This document shows positions 42,319-52,653 of a DNA stretch of 64,000 nt, piece by piece. Position numbers and translations under genes: made by a program. Within the stretch, counting starts at the first letter, position 1. Each line of letters opens with the position of its first letter. This DNA is from Enterococcus gilvus ATCC BAA-350. GTDB lineage: Bacteria > Bacillota > Bacilli > Lactobacillales > Enterococcaceae. Under the pieces are notes generated by a model that saw only the letters and a program-made list of their open reading frames with translations, had not been told where the DNA came from and searched no databases. The stretch covers positions 1,131,501-1,195,500 of the forward strand of contig NZ_ASWH01000001.1 in assembly GCF_000407545.1 (NCBI RefSeq). The letters are read 5' to 3'.

Positions 42319-42909
42319 ATGGAAGCAATTGAAAAGATCGTTGAGCAATTGAATCAACAGGCTCAAGAAGAACGGCTCCTGCTAGAAGAAAAAGAGTTTG
42401 CACGGATCAATCAAGAAGTTCATGCGGAGCTAGAAGAAATGAAAGCCGAACATAAGAAACAGTTAGAGAAGAACTTAGAAAATCTAGAAAACAACTATAA
42501 GCAGACAAAAAATAGGCAACACATGGTTCAAAAGCAAACAATTTTAAATCAAAAACAAGCGATCTTGGAGCGCGTATTTTCTGAAGCAGTCACAAAGATG
42601 GAAAACTGGTCAGTAGCGGATCAGTTAGATTTTGCTCATAATGCTCTGGAAAAAATGACTTTACAAGAACCGTTTACTTTTATTCCAGGAGAAAAATCGA
42701 GTACTATTTTCACCGCGAAATGGTTAGAGGAACAGAATCAACTACTTCATTGCGAGTTGGTCATGGGAAAAGCGCCTATCACGAATCAGGCAGGCTTCAT
42801 TTTGGATAAAGAAGGTGTTCAATATAACTTTCTTTATCAACGCTTAGTGAGGGAAATTCAACAACGAGAAGGATTTAAAATCGCTCAAATGATTTTTGAA
42901 GAAGAATGA
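42319..42909 (+). CDS. ntpE: V-type Na+-ATPase subunit NtpE (peripheral stalk)
   Basis: 196 residues: an N-terminal coiled coil (about 1-90, QEERLLLEEKEFARINQEVH) and a C-terminal alpha/beta head. It pairs with NtpF to hold the catalytic head against NtpI. RBS AAGGAG. Confidence 0.92.
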   Translation: MEAIEKIVEQLNQQAQEERLLLEEKEFARINQEVHAELEEMKAEHKKQLEKNLENLENNYKQTKNRQHMVQKQTILNQKQAILERVFSEAVTKMENWSVADQLDFAHNALEKMTLQEPFTFIPGEKSSTIFTAKWLEEQNQLLHCELVMGKAPITNQAGFILDKEGVQYNFLYQRLVREIQQREGFKIAQMIFEEE

Positions 42910-42937
42910 TGACAGGCTTTTTCTCGTTCCGCCTAGT

Positions 42938-42977
42938 CTCAATGCAGTTAGCCTTAACAAAGGCTTGGAGACGGACA
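42938..42977 (+). other. Intercistronic hairpin between ntpE and ntpC
   Basis: gtctc ... gcct ... aggc ... gagac form a nested stem in the 98-base gap, again without a T-run. Confidence 0.35.
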
Positions 42978-43007
42978 AACATTTAACCAAAAATTAGGAG
43001 GCATTGA

Positions 43008-44003
43008 ATGAAACAAGCATCGTATCATGAATTGAATCCGCTGGTTCGTTTGAAAGAATTAGAACTGCTCCCCCCCGAACTCTTGACGCGAATGTTAAAA
43101 GCTGAGAATGTCATGGAACTCGAAACGCTTTTTAAAACGACAATCTATGGGGACTATGTGACGGGCAGTTTTTATGACAGTTTTGAAGAAGCGATTGCTC
43201 AATCACAAGAAAGCTTAATAAAAGAGTTCGTAGATCGTGTACCTGATCCAAAGGTGATCTGGATGTACACCATGCGCGATACTTTCCATAATCTTAAGGC
43301 GCTGATTAAAGCAGAGTTATTAGACAAAAATTTTGATGCTCTCTATGTGTATGATGGTTTCTACTCCTTAGAACAAATAAAAACAGCGATACGCACAGGA
43401 CAAGCAAGCGGGTTACCCGAGATTTTACTTGAAGGGATTCGAGAGGTTCGCGAACACTTTGAAGAGTCAAACACTCTACAGGGAATCGATATTATTCTCG
43501 ATCGCAAATATCTCTATTGTCAATGGAAGATTGCTGAAAAAATAAAGGAACCGGAACTTATAAAAGAAGTGACTAGTTTCATTGATTTCACCAATATTAT
43601 GATGATCGCAAGAGGGATCAAACAGAAGAGAAGTCGGAATTTTATGTCCACAGCTTTATCTAGTCACGGAAGTGTCGCTAAAGAAGAATTGTTGGACTGT
43701 GTCGAAAATAGCTTTGAAAACTTTCTCGTTTACTTAAGAACTACTTCTTATGCTGAAACGATTATCCCCGTCATTGACGAAGACAAACTTGATTTAGGCG
43801 ATCTGGAACGGATTTTTGACAATTATTTGACAGGCTTTTACGAAATAGCTCAAACTCAAGCTTTTGGACCGTTACCGGTTTTGGCTTTGTTGAATGCGAA
43901 GGCTATTGAGATTAAAAATCTGCGTTTGATCATTACAGGAAAGAGGATCGGCTTGACAGAGGAACAAATCAGAGAAAGGATGCGTGAGGTATATGGCACA
44001 TAA
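43008..44003 (+). CDS. ntpC: V-type Na+-ATPase subunit NtpC (subunit d)
   Basis: 331 residues, all-helical, matching subunit d, the socket that joins the central shaft to the membrane ring ([20 protein letters not shown] near the start; VWRYE-type family core; ending [14 protein letters not shown]). RBS GGAGG. It overlaps ntpG by 11 bases. Confidence 0.93.
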   Translation: MKQASYHELNPLVRLKELELLPPELLTRMLKAENVMELETLFKTTIYGDYVTGSFYDSFEEAIAQSQESLIKEFVDRVPDPKVIWMYTMRDTFHNLKALIKAELLDKNFDALYVYDGFYSLEQIKTAIRTGQASGLPEILLEGIREVREHFEESNTLQGIDIILDRKYLYCQWKIAEKIKEPELIKEVTSFIDFTNIMMIARGIKQKRSRNFMSTALSSHGSVAKEELLDCVENSFENFLVYLRTTSYAETIIPVIDEDKLDLGDLERIFDNYLTGFYEIAQTQAFGPLPVLALLNAKAIEIKNLRLIITGKRIGLTEEQIRERMREVYGT

Positions 44004-44304
44004 AATCGGTGCGATCGGCGATAAAGACTCGATCTTGCCTTTCAAACTCTTTGACTTTGATACTCGAACGTCGAAAGATAAGCAGATCATCCGACAACAA
44101 ATTGATGAAATGGCTAAAAATGAGTATGGCATTATTTATATCACTGAAGAATTTGCGCAACTTGTTCCGGATACTATCAAAAGATATGAAGAGCAGATGA
44201 TTCCTGCGATCGTACTGATTCCGAACCACGAGGGAACACTAGGTATCGGCAGAGCCATGATTCAAGGACAGGTTGAGCGAGCAGTCGGACAGAATATTTT
44301 ATAA
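43993..44304 (+). CDS. ntpG: V-type Na+-ATPase subunit NtpG (subunit F)
   Basis: 103 residues, the small Rossmann-like shaft subunit ([55 protein letters not shown]). Start set at the ATG of MAHKIG, which gives the same length as the E. hirae protein; the GTG at 43984 lies inside the RBS region. Confidence 0.92.
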   Translation: MAHKIGAIGDKDSILPFKLFDFDTRTSKDKQIIRQQIDEMAKNEYGIIYITEEFAQLVPDTIKRYEEQMIPAIVLIPNHEGTLGIGRAMIQGQVERAVGQNIL

Positions 44305-44317
44305 AGGAGCTAATGAC

Positions 44318-46099
44318 TTGCAAGAAGGTAGAATAATAAAAGTATCTGGTCCATTAGTGCTGGCAGAAAAAATGGAACAGGCAGCGATTCAAGATATTTG
44401 TTATGTAGGTGACCTCGGCGTTATCGGGGAGATCATCGAAATGCGCGGCGATGTCGCGTCCATTCAAGTGTATGAAGAGACGGCAGGAATAGGACCGGGA
44501 GAACCAGTGAAAACGACGGGAGAAGCACTTTCAGTTGAGTTAGGACCGGGGATCGTTTCTCAAATGTTTGATGGTATCCAACGACCATTGGACACCTTTA
44601 AAGAACAAACGAAGAGCAACTTTTTGAGTCGGGGAATTCAGATTCCAGCATTGGATCATTCGAAAAAATGGCTTTTCGAACCAATTGTGGAAGAAGGCGT
44701 TGCTTTATCGGCGGGGGATATTGTTGGAATTGTCAAAGAGACAAAAATCATTACGCACAAAATCATGGTTCCAAATGGAATCAGCGGCACCTTGAAACGA
44801 ATCTCATCTGGTGAATTCACGATCGATGAGCGGGTGTATGCGATTGAAACTTCTAATGGTCTGCAAGAATTTTCGATGCTTCAGAAATGGCCCGTACGAC
44901 GCGGACGACCTGTAGCGGAAAAACTAAATCCCGAAGCCCCTATGATTACCGGGCAACGAGTGATCGACACATTTTTTCCAGTAGTTAAAGGAGGGGCCGC
45001 GGCTGTTCCTGGTCCTTTCGGTGCAGGAAAAACCGTTGTTCAACATCAAATTGCCAAATGGGCAGACGTTGATATTGTGGTGTATGTTGGTTGCGGAGAG
45101 CGTGGAAATGAGATGACCGATGTATTGAATGAATTTCCAGAATTGATTGATCCGATGACTGGAGAATCTTTGATGGAACGGACGATTCTGATTGCCAACA
45201 CCTCAAATATGCCAGTAGCCGCACGAGAAGCCTCCATCTATACAGGAATTACTATCGCTGAGTATTTTCGAGATATGGGGTATAACGTTGCTATTATGGC
45301 TGATTCAACTTCTAGGTGGGCAGAAGCGCTGCGTGAAATGAGCGGGCGTTTAGAAGAAATGCCTGGCGATGAAGGCTATCCTGCCTACTTAGGCAGTCGA
45401 TTAGCGGAATATTATGAACGTTCAGGACGCGTCATTGCCTTAGGCAGTGAAGGGCGTGAAGGATCAATCACAGCAATCAGTGCCGTTTCTCCTTCAGGTG
45501 GGGACACCTCTGAGCCCGTGACACAAAATACCTTGCGTGTTGTAAAAGTATTTTGGGGGCTAAGCGCGACGTTGGCGCAACAACGCCATTTTCCGTCTAT
45601 CGACTGGCTGCAGAGCTATTCTCTTTATTCTTCCGAAGTAGGAAAATATTTAGATAATGATTTGCAGGGGAATTGGTCGCAACTGGTAGCGGAAGGAATG
45701 CGTATGCTTCAAAAAGAATCTGAACTGAATGAAATCGTTCGTTTGGTGGGAATCGATTCTCTTTCAGAAAAAGACCGCTTAACTTTGGAAGTCGCAAAAT
45801 CTTTAAGAGAAGATTATTTGCAACAGAATGCGTACGATGATGTGGACACTTTTACTTCGCGAGAGAAGCAATTTAAAATGATCCAAAATATCCTGGCTTT
45901 TAATAAAGAGGGTCAACGAGCTTTAGAATTGGGGACCTATCTAAAAGAAATTATGGAGGGCACAATTGTTTTACGTGATCGAATTGCGCGAAGCAAATAT
46001 ATTGCCGAAACAGAATTGGAAAAATTGGATCAGATAAAGCTAGATATCGTATCAGAAATCCAAGCGATCGTTGCTGAAGGAGGAATGACCAGTGATTAA
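44318..46099 (+). CDS. ntpA: V-type Na+-ATPase catalytic subunit NtpA
   Basis: 593 residues. P-loop [18 protein letters not shown], the non-homologous region insert before it (about 110-190), [15 protein letters not shown] and [22 protein letters not shown]. The TTG at 44318, eight bases after AAGGAG, gives exactly the E. hirae length; the longer frame from 44273 would overlap the ntpG coding end with an unrelated N-terminus. It hydrolyses ATP to drive rotation. Confidence 0.96.
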   Translation: MQEGRIIKVSGPLVLAEKMEQAAIQDICYVGDLGVIGEIIEMRGDVASIQVYEETAGIGPGEPVKTTGEALSVELGPGIVSQMFDGIQRPLDTFKEQTKSNFLSRGIQIPALDHSKKWLFEPIVEEGVALSAGDIVGIVKETKIITHKIMVPNGISGTLKRISSGEFTIDERVYAIETSNGLQEFSMLQKWPVRRGRPVAEKLNPEAPMITGQRVIDTFFPVVKGGAAAVPGPFGAGKTVVQHQIAKWADVDIVVYVGCGERGNEMTDVLNEFPELIDPMTGESLMERTILIANTSNMPVAAREASIYTGITIAEYFRDMGYNVAIMADSTSRWAEALREMSGRLEEMPGDEGYPAYLGSRLAEYYERSGRVIALGSEGREGSITAISAVSPSGGDTSEPVTQNTLRVVKVFWGLSATLAQQRHFPSIDWLQSYSLYSSEVGKYLDNDLQGNWSQLVAEGMRMLQKESELNEIVRLVGIDSLSEKDRLTLEVAKSLREDYLQQNAYDDVDTFTSREKQFKMIQNILAFNKEGQRALELGTYLKEIMEGTIVLRDRIARSKYIAETELEKLDQIKLDIVSEIQAIVAEGGMTSD

Positions 46100-47468
46100 G
46101 GAGTATCAAACGATCAATGAAGTGGTCGGACCTTTGATGGCGATTGATAAGGTAGAAGGAATAAAATACGAGGAATTGTTAGAGATCCGTTTGAATAATG
46201 GAGAATTGCGTCGGGGTCAAGTGCTGGAAATCCATGAAGACAAGGCACTCGTTCAAATCTTCGAAGGAACAAGTGGGATTAATTTGAAGGAATCCACCGC
46301 TCGATTCCTTGGACATCCGTTGGAGTTAGGGGTATCTGAAGATATGGTCGGACGTGTATTTGATGGACTTGGTCGACCAAAGGATGGCGGACCAGAGATT
46401 TTGGCAGAAAAAAATGTCGACATTAACGGTGAGGTCATCAACCCCGTTTCTCGCGACTATCCAGATGAATTTATCCAAACGGGGATTTCTGCGATCGACC
46501 ACTTGAATACGTTGGTTCGCGGACAAAAATTACCTGTATTTTCAGGTTTTGGATTGCCCCACAAAGAGTTGGCGGCTCAAATCGCTCGACAAGCGACTGT
46601 ATTGAACAAGGAAGATGATTTTGCCGTAGTATTTGCTGGGATTGGGATTACGTTTGAAGAGGCAGAATTTTTCATGGAAGATTTTCGGCAAACTGGAGCG
46701 ATTGATCGTTCAGTCGTCTTTATGAATTTGGCAAATGATCCAGCGATCGAACGGATTGCGACCCCTCGTATGGCATTAACTGCCGCTGAATATCTGGCGT
46801 ATGAAAAAGGAATGCACGTATTGGTCATCATGACCGATATGACAAATTATTGCGAAGCGCTGCGTGAAATCTCTGCTGCCAGACGAGAGGTCCCAGGGCG
46901 TCGAGGCTACCCAGGTTACCTCTATACGAACTTGGCTACTCTATATGAACGTGCTGGACGGATTCGTGGTCTGAAAGGGTCGGTCACACAGATTCCGATC
47001 CTAACAATGCCAGAGGATGACAAAACGCATCCGATACCAGACTTGACGGGTTATATCACGGAGGGGCAGATCATTTTATCTCGAGAATTAGATAAAAACG
47101 GCATTCAACCGCCAATCGATGTATTGCCGTCATTATCACGTTTGAAGGATAAGGGGACCGGTGAAGGAAAGACGCGGAAGGATCATGCGCCTACTATGAA
47201 TCAACTGTTCGCCGCTTATGCTCAAGGCAAACAAGCAAAAGAACTTGCTGTTGTTTTGGGAGATTCTGCATTGTCTGATGTCGATAAGATTTACGCGAAA
47301 TTTGCGGAGCGATTTGAAGAGGAGTACGTCAATCAAGGGTTCTATGAGAATCGTTCGATTGAAGAAACATTGGATTTGGGATGGGAACTTCTTGCGATGC
47401 TGCCGCGTACAGAATTGAAGCGGATCAAGGACGAAATGTTGGATGCCTATTTAACAAAGGGAGATTGA
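46092..47468 (+). CDS. ntpB: V-type Na+-ATPase subunit NtpB
   Basis: 458 residues, the non-catalytic nucleotide-site subunit ([17 protein letters not shown] in place of a P-loop; [23 protein letters not shown]). GTG start inside the last codons of ntpA (8-base overlap), so translation is coupled. Length identical to E. hirae NtpB. Confidence 0.96.
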   Translation: MIKEYQTINEVVGPLMAIDKVEGIKYEELLEIRLNNGELRRGQVLEIHEDKALVQIFEGTSGINLKESTARFLGHPLELGVSEDMVGRVFDGLGRPKDGGPEILAEKNVDINGEVINPVSRDYPDEFIQTGISAIDHLNTLVRGQKLPVFSGFGLPHKELAAQIARQATVLNKEDDFAVVFAGIGITFEEAEFFMEDFRQTGAIDRSVVFMNLANDPAIERIATPRMALTAAEYLAYEKGMHVLVIMTDMTNYCEALREISAARREVPGRRGYPGYLYTNLATLYERAGRIRGLKGSVTQIPILTMPEDDKTHPIPDLTGYITEGQIILSRELDKNGIQPPIDVLPSLSRLKDKGTGEGKTRKDHAPTMNQLFAAYAQGKQAKELAVVLGDSALSDVDKIYAKFAERFEEEYVNQGFYENRSIEETLDLGWELLAMLPRTELKRIKDEMLDAYLTKGD

Positions 47469-47472
47469 TCCT

Positions 47473-48105
47473 ATGGTGAAATTAAATGTGAATCCAACGC
47501 GGATGGAACTAACACGATTGAAGAAGCAGTTAACCACTGCCAGTCGCGGTCACAAGCTTTTGAAAGACAAGCAAGATGAGCTGATGCGTCGATTCATTTT
47601 ATTGGTCAAAAAAAATAATCAGATGCGTGTGGAAGTTGAAGAAGCATTGCAGCAAGCAATGAAGAACTTTTCATTAGCAGATGCTTTATTAAATGACAAA
47701 TACATTGATGAATTATTGGCGGTTCCAAAAGAGCGCGTTTCCCTCGACGTTATTGAAAAAGATGTTATGAGCGTGAAAGTGCCAATCATGAATTTCCAGC
47801 ATGAATCAGAATTGTCGGATGGCCCGCTAGAATATGGATTTTTGAATTCCAATGACGAGTTAGATCAAAGTATTCAAAAGTTCACTGAAGTGTTGCCGAA
47901 GCTGTTGGAACTGACGGAGATTGAAAAAACCTGTCAATTGATGGCGAAAGAAATCGAAAAAACGCGTCGACGGGTCAATGCGTTAGAGTATATGACCATC
48001 CCGCAACTGGAAGAAACGATTTACTTTATTCAAATGAAATTGGAAGAAAACGAACGTGCCGAAGTCACACGTATGATCAAAGTGAAAAATATGGGTAATA
48101 AGTAA
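47473..48105 (+). CDS. ntpD: V-type Na+-ATPase subunit NtpD (central shaft)
   Basis: 210 residues: N- and C-terminal helices form the long coiled coil of the rotor shaft ([35 protein letters not shown] and [21 protein letters not shown]). It is the last gene of the operon; no ntpH or ntpJ follows, unlike E. hirae. Confidence 0.95.
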   Translation: MVKLNVNPTRMELTRLKKQLTTASRGHKLLKDKQDELMRRFILLVKKNNQMRVEVEEALQQAMKNFSLADALLNDKYIDELLAVPKERVSLDVIEKDVMSVKVPIMNFQHESELSDGPLEYGFLNSNDELDQSIQKFTEVLPKLLELTEIEKTCQLMAKEIEKTRRRVNALEYMTIPQLEETIYFIQMKLEENERAEVTRMIKVKNMGNK

Positions 48106-48113
48106 AAAACACA

Positions 48114-48154
48114 AAAAAGACCAACTCTGTATATCAGAAAGTTGGTCTTTTTTT
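48114..48154. terminator. Terminator of the ntp operon
   Basis: Stem aagaccaact / agttggtctt with flanking A-run and T-run; serves ntpD (+) and the converging glyoxalase gene (-). Confidence 0.92.
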
Positions 48155-48523
48155 CTAACGGATCACTTCTATTTTGTAGCCGTCAGGATCAGTAATAAAG
48201 TAATAAGATGGATCTGTTCCAGGTAAGCCTTTCATGTCAGTAATGGTAAATCCTTTGTCTTTATGCTCAGCATGAAGCGCTTCGATGTCTTCTGAACGAA
48301 TCGCGATATGACCATAGCCGTCTCCTAAATCATAAGCTGCATGATCATAGTTGTAGGTTAATTCTAATTCGTAGTCATCCCCTGGTAAAGTTAAATAAAC
48401 CAAAGTAAATTTTGAATCAGGAAAATCACGGCGACGAGATTCTTCAAAACCAAAGGCCTCTTGATAGAATTTCACTGAAGCTTCCAAGTCCTTAACGCGA
48501 ACACATGTATGTGCCATTTTCAT
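48155..48523 (-). CDS. gloA: Lactoylglutathione lyase / glyoxalase I family
   Basis: 122 residues of the VOC superfamily: MAHTCVRVKDLEASVKFYQEAFGF, YELELTYNYD, YGHIAIRSEDIEALH and FITDPDGYKIEVI supply the four metal-site positions (His, Glu, His, Glu) of glyoxalase I. It converts the hemithioacetal of methylglyoxal; the natural thiol here is unknown. The ATG at 48523 follows AGGAGGG; the upstream frame from a TTG is not used. Confidence 0.9.
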   Translation of the reverse strand: MKMAHTCVRVKDLEASVKFYQEAFGFEESRRRDFPDSKFTLVYLTLPGDDYELELTYNYDHAAYDLGDGYGHIAIRSEDIEALHAEHKDKGFTITDMKGLPGTDPSYYFITDPDGYKIEVIR

Positions 48524-48662
48524 AAATAAATACCCTCCTAAATTAAGTAGTAATTTCATCATAACATAAATCAATTATTTGCCAGCAATTATGCTCAGCA
48601 GTTGTTTATGAGTTTTTTTTAATGTACACTATCTAGTAAATACATTTTGTAGGAGGACACCG

Positions 48663-49106
48663 ATGATCCCAGTATTTGGCGTGAAGGACGTCGAAAAAAA
48701 CTATCAAGCACGTTATGCAGCTTATGCAATTTTAATGAATGAGGAAAAGGAAATTGCACTTATTCAAGCTCCTAATGGCGCATATTTTTTACCTGGCGGA
48801 GAAATCGAAGGAAAGGAAACGAAAGAAGAAGCGATTGCCCGTGAAATGTTAGAGGAATTAGGTTTTACAGTTGTATTATCTGACTATTTAGGACAAGCGG
48901 ACGAGTATTTCTATTCGCGTCATCGGGAAACCTTTTATTATAATCCAGGCTATTTCTATTCCACGAAGAGTTGGGAAAGAGTTTCTGAGCCTTTAGAAGA
49001 AGGAAACAACAGCAGTTGGGAGTCACCGGAAAAAGCAATGGCGTTACTTAAGCGCGGCAGCCATAAGTGGGCAGTAGAAGAATGGTTAAAGAAGAACCCT
49101 TTCTGA
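48663..49106 (+). CDS. Nudix hydrolase
   Basis: 147 residues with a full Nudix box (LPGGEIEGKETK followed by EEAIAREMLEELGF). It hydrolyses a nucleoside diphosphate derivative; the substrate cannot be told. TAGGAGG precedes the ATG. The gene's last 19 bases form the left arm of the terminator shared with the converging HD-domain gene. Confidence 0.9.
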   Translation: MIPVFGVKDVEKNYQARYAAYAILMNEEKEIALIQAPNGAYFLPGGEIEGKETKEEAIAREMLEELGFTVVLSDYLGQADEYFYSRHRETFYYNPGYFYSTKSWERVSEPLEEGNNSSWESPEKAMALLKRGSHKWAVEEWLKKNPF

Positions 49107-49129
49107 AAAATCAGAAAGGGTTCTTCTTT
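49088..49129. terminator. Bidirectional terminator overlapping two genes' ends
   Basis: A perfect 19-bp stem (aaagaagaaccctttctga at 49088-49106) with loop aaaa; it overlaps the Nudix 3' end and touches the stop of the HD gene. Confidence 0.9.
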
Positions 49130-50477
49130 AATTGACTAGCGCGCCATTATGGATATGTTTAGCAAATTCTTGGTAATAATCATCAAAAAGATCAGAATTA
49201 TTACTATCTTGTTGGGTCATTTCTTTTGGGTAGTAAAAACGAATATCCCCTTGTCCTTGACCAGTCAATGCTGAAACCAGTTGACTCGCTCTGGATAATT
49301 CAATTAATGAGCCGTCTTTTTGCATCAATTCTATCTGTGTACGATGGCTGCCCTTTTCAGGATGGTACAAATCGTAGGGTAAGTCATAGCTTGAATTGAT
49401 TGCTGTATAGTAACGGGGATTGAACCCTGCTTTTTCGACCAAGGCCTTCATTTCTACTAACAAAGGATTGTCGCTGGAATCAACAGTGATGGATTTTAAG
49501 GGTTTGCGATTCAAAAAACGATAAGCCAAATCACTTAAAATCAAATCTTGCTCATCGATCCACTGAGCAAAATACGTATTCAACACGCCATCATCTAGTT
49601 TCAGGTAATCTTCTAAGGAGAAATCCGCCTTTAAAAAGGGAATCAACAGTTGAGAATGAAAAGTAAAAATTTCAGCATCCTCTTGATAGAGTTCGTGCGC
49701 GCGATCCAATAGATGCTCAAGCAAGACTTCCATTGCACGAGAAACAGGGTGAAAATACACTTGGACATACATTTGATAACGGCTAACGATGTAATCCTCG
49801 ACGGCGTGCATCCCATTCATTGAAAAGGCGATTCCGCCTTCGTACGGACGAATGACCCGAAGGATTCTAGTAAGATCAAAGGTTCCGTACTCTGTTCCTG
49901 TGTAATAGGCATCTCGCAATAGATAATCCATTCGATCAGCATCAATTTGACTGGAGATCATTTGTACGACCTGCGGATTTTCGTAAGTTTTTGTGATAAC
50001 ACTGGCGACTTTTTCCGGGAAGCCTTCTTCGACGTTATTCAAAATTTGAAAAACTTCTGTTTCTGGTGAAGTAATGATGGCTACCGTCAACGCTTCATGA
50101 TCCGTGTGGAAAATATGCTCAAAGGTGTGAGAATAAGGGCCATGTCCAACATCATGGAGTAAGGCTGCACACAAGGCGACCAGTCGATGGGAATCATCCC
50201 AGCCGTCTTTTCCATATTTCTCTTGAGAATAATTACGCTGAAAAATGTCACAAATTCGACGTGTAATATCATATACTCCTAAAGAATGGGAAAAGCGACT
50301 GTGTTCGGCACCATGGAAGGTGTAAGAAGTCGTACCAAGCTGCTTGATTCGTCGCAGTCGTTGTACTTCTTTTGAATTGATCAAATCTAAAATTACTTGG
50401 TGTTGAACGTGAATATAATTATGAACTGGATCACGGAAAACTTTCTCCAGCGGCAGCATTTGATTTTTATAACTCAT
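49128..50477 (-). CDS. HD-domain dNTP triphosphohydrolase-like protein
   Basis: 449 residues. Metal-binding HD motifs: TFHGAEHSRFSHSLGVYD, LLHDVGHGPYSHTFEH and DADRMDYLLRDAYYTG. It belongs to the SAMHD1/YwfO group, which includes the structurally studied E. faecalis protein EF1143, a dNTPase. It overlaps lipL by 11 bases and is probably translated with it; the ywfL-ywfO neighbourhood is also found in Bacillus. Confidence 0.9.
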   Translation of the reverse strand: MSYKNQMLPLEKVFRDPVHNYIHVQHQVILDLINSKEVQRLRRIKQLGTTSYTFHGAEHSRFSHSLGVYDITRRICDIFQRNYSQEKYGKDGWDDSHRLVALCAALLHDVGHGPYSHTFEHIFHTDHEALTVAIITSPETEVFQILNNVEEGFPEKVASVITKTYENPQVVQMISSQIDADRMDYLLRDAYYTGTEYGTFDLTRILRVIRPYEGGIAFSMNGMHAVEDYIVSRYQMYVQVYFHPVSRAMEVLLEHLLDRAHELYQEDAEIFTFHSQLLIPFLKADFSLEDYLKLDDGVLNTYFAQWIDEQDLILSDLAYRFLNRKPLKSITVDSSDNPLLVEMKALVEKAGFNPRYYTAINSSYDLPYDLYHPEKGSHRTQIELMQKDGSLIELSRASQLVSALTGQGQGDIRFYYPKEMTQQDSNNSDLFDDYYQEFAKHIHNGALVN

Positions 50478-51276
50478 GGAGTACCTCCTGAATGATTTTA
50501 TTGCGTTGTTGCATGTGTTGGATACGGCGCTGGTAATCCTCCAACAAATAAAAATCGCTTATAGCAGTTGTCTGGTCTCTATGAGGCATCACTTCTAATA
50601 GTTCCTTTTTGACTGAAGCGATGGAAACCTCTGACGGAAAAACATCATTCAGCGTAGTCATGCTATTCGGTTCAACGGGAGGATAATCCACACCAAACTG
50701 CTCTTTTAAGCCGCTTTGATAAAAGGCTCGAACTACTTCTCCTCGGATGCGTTGATTTCCGTTAACACTCAAATACATCATGATAGCTACACCTTCTTTG
50801 ACGCGGCGCTGTGCGATCCCAGCAATTTTTTTTCCATTGATGGAGAGATCATAGTTACCTGGACAATAAGAATCGAACACCTCGCCAATCTCAATGCCCA
50901 ATTTTCCAAAGGCGGTGCGACTCAACCAATCAGCCATGGTCTGATACCCATCGTCAATCGATGACGCGGCAATAGACTCTTTGGGAAGAATCAAAGAGAC
51001 ATTCAAAATCCCTTCATCACTGATAACCCCTAATCCGCCAGCGTTTCGCAAAAGCAAGCGATACTCTTTTTGTTGAACTGTTTTTAAGGCATCCTCGAGA
51101 TAGGTGACACGGCTATCTTTCATTCCTAAAATGAGTGTCTTTGGTAATTGCCAAAAATGAATGATCGGCTGAACTTGTTCGCCGCTGAATTCTGTGAGAA
51201 CATCAGTCAAAGCAAATGGGTTGAACAAATCATTTTCCGGCAGCATTCCTTGGTCAAAAAGCAATGCTTCTTTCAT
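50467..51276 (-). CDS. lipL: Octanoyl/lipoyl transferase LipL-like (BPL/LplA/LipB family)
   Basis: 269 residues. RNAGGLGVISDEGILNVSL and FDSYCPGNYDLSINGKKIAG carry the family fold and the catalytic Cys of LipL, followed by QRRVKEGVAIMMYLSV. LipL moves octanoyl/lipoyl groups from GcvH to E2 subunits. Start at ATG 51276 after GGAGAGGAAG; the longer frame to 51567 is a run-on into the upstream intergenic region. Role by similarity to Bacillus YwfL. Confidence 0.88.
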   Translation of the reverse strand: MKEALLFDQGMLPENDLFNPFALTDVLTEFSGEQVQPIIHFWQLPKTLILGMKDSRVTYLEDALKTVQQKEYRLLLRNAGGLGVISDEGILNVSLILPKESIAASSIDDGYQTMADWLSRTAFGKLGIEIGEVFDSYCPGNYDLSINGKKIAGIAQRRVKEGVAIMMYLSVNGNQRIRGEVVRAFYQSGLKEQFGVDYPPVEPNSMTTLNDVFPSEVSIASVKKELLEVMPHRDQTTAISDFYLLEDYQRRIQHMQQRNKIIQEVLHEL

Positions 51277-51420
51277 CAAATCTTCCTCTCCTACCATATT
51301 TTCCTTCTTATTATAAACAATAATTTGCAAAAACAGGTAATCAAGTCGCTTAAAAAGCAGAAGTAGTTGACAAAAAAAGTAAAACCGACAAAAATATATA
51401 CTGGAAGGAGTGGAAGCTCT

Positions 51421-51855
51421 GTGAATATTAATGAAGGCATTCCCGCAAAAATAAACATTCAAACGAAAGTCACTCAAAACAATGAGACAGAAGATTTCGT
51501 ATTTGATCTCCCCGGACAAGTGGTTAAGATGGGAGATAAGTTGTACATTCGCTATAAGGAAATCCAACCCGATGGCAAAGAAGTTCCAGTAACAGTGAAA
51601 GTCACCCCTGATTCACAAGTTCAATTAACACGTGCAGGCGAAGCGCGCATGCGGATGCGTTTTGCATATCGTGAAAAAATGGAGACCAACTATAAAACTC
51701 CGTTTGGAATGTTCGTTATCACGACGTTTGCGACGAAATTACACATTAGTTTGAAAGACCGCCCGTTTTCCGGTGTCATCACGATTGATTACGCTCTATA
51801 TATGAAGGAAGAAAAAGTCGGCGACTATCAGATGGTCTTAGAATTTACCACCTAA
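51421..51855 (+). CDS. ywiB: DUF1934 family protein (YwiB-like)
   Basis: 144 residues, beta-rich (INIQTKVTQNNETEDFVFDLPGQVVKMGDKLYIRYKE; VKVTPDSQVQLTRAGEARMRMRF; LHISLKDRPFSGVITIDYAL), matching DUF1934, a calycin-like fold of unknown role. GTG start, AAGGAG ten bases upstream. It lies just upstream of rpoE; in Bacillus ywiB lies near argS. Confidence 0.85.
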   Translation: MNINEGIPAKINIQTKVTQNNETEDFVFDLPGQVVKMGDKLYIRYKEIQPDGKEVPVTVKVTPDSQVQLTRAGEARMRMRFAYREKMETNYKTPFGMFVITTFATKLHISLKDRPFSGVITIDYALYMKEEKVGDYQMVLEFTT

Positions 51856-51868
51856 TTACAAGAAAGGT

Positions 51869-51897
51869 TTGCTTTTTATCTTTTGATTTTGTATGAT
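51869..51897 (+). promoter_or_regulatory. rpoE promoter
   Basis: TTGCTT (51869-51874), 17 bases, TATGAT (51892-51897). Confidence 0.75.
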
Positions 51898-51928
51898 AAG
51901 GAGTAGACTTTGAAAGGACGTGTCATAC

Positions 51929-52537
51929 TTGGAACTTAGTATTTTTGATGGTTTGAACAAAGATGAATTGTCAATGATTGAAGTGGCACACGCAATTCTG
52001 GAAGAACGCGCAGATGTAATGGATTTTTCGGATCTAGTAAACCAAATCCAAAACTATCTTGGCAAATCAGACAGTGAGATTCGTGATGCATTAGCACAAT
52101 TTTATACCGATTTGAATATTGATGGAAGTTTTATTTCTCTTGGCGACAATCGCTGGGGATTACGCTCATGGTACGCGATCGACTCGATTAACGAGGAAGT
52201 GAACCACGGCTTAGAAGACGACGAAGAGGACACACCGCGTCGTAAGAAACGTAAAAAAGTCAATGCCTTTATCAATGGGGATGAAGATGCGATTGATTAC
52301 AATGATGACGATCCAGAGGATACCGATTTATTGGCTGAAGATGAAGAAGACGAAATCGACGACGATGACGATGACGATGATGACGAAATCGCAGCATACA
52401 ACTCTGACTTGCAAGAAATCGGAGCAGATGCTAATGAGGATGATGAGGAAGTTGTCCCTGGCGGAATCGAAGATGATCTAAGCGTGATTGACGATGACGA
52501 TGATGACGACTTTGATGATGAAGAAGATGAAGAGTAG
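51929..52537 (+). CDS. rpoE: RNA polymerase delta subunit
   Basis: 202 residues. A folded N-terminal HARE-type domain ([27 protein letters not shown]... NRWGLRSWY) and a long, disordered, extremely acidic C-terminal tail with Asp runs. Delta speeds RNA polymerase recycling and affects fitness and virulence in Gram-positives. The TTG at 51929 (AAAGGA ten bases upstream) is preferred over the GTG at 51920, which sits too close to that site. The Asp runs are coded by a GAT/GAC repeat near 52361-52391, a candidate for length variation. Confidence 0.93.
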   Translation: MELSIFDGLNKDELSMIEVAHAILEERADVMDFSDLVNQIQNYLGKSDSEIRDALAQFYTDLNIDGSFISLGDNRWGLRSWYAIDSINEEVNHGLEDDEEDTPRRKKRKKVNAFINGDEDAIDYNDDDPEDTDLLAEDEEDEIDDDDDDDDDEIAAYNSDLQEIGADANEDDEEVVPGGIEDDLSVIDDDDDDDFDDEEDEE

Positions 52538-52561
52538 ATCAAATTGATCTACTCTTTTTTT
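52531..52561 (+). terminator. rpoE terminator
   Basis: Stem agagtagatc / gatctactct with loop aaatt, then T-run; it overlaps the last codons of rpoE. Confidence 0.92.
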
Positions 52562-52592
52562 GTTTTAAAGACATGTTCGCGAGCGCTTCTTT

Positions 52593-52621
52593 TTGTCCTT
52601 TTATGAAAAAGACGATACTAT
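52593..52621 (+). promoter_or_regulatory. Promoter of the P450 gene
   Basis: TTGTCC (52593-52598), 17 bases, TACTAT (52616-52621). Confidence 0.65.
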
Positions 52622-52653
52622 AAAATCATGAATAATAGGAAAAGAGGATGACT

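Noticed and set aside
50467..51567. Longer lipL reading with about 97 extra N-terminal residues
   Set aside because: The extra part runs across the intergenic region and overlaps the divergent ywiB promoter; a good ribosome site supports the start at 51276.
52297..52542. Serine-rich open frame on the minus strand opposite rpoE
   Set aside because: It is the mirror image of the Asp/Glu repeat tract (GAT/GAC read as ATC/TCA/TCG); no ribosome site.
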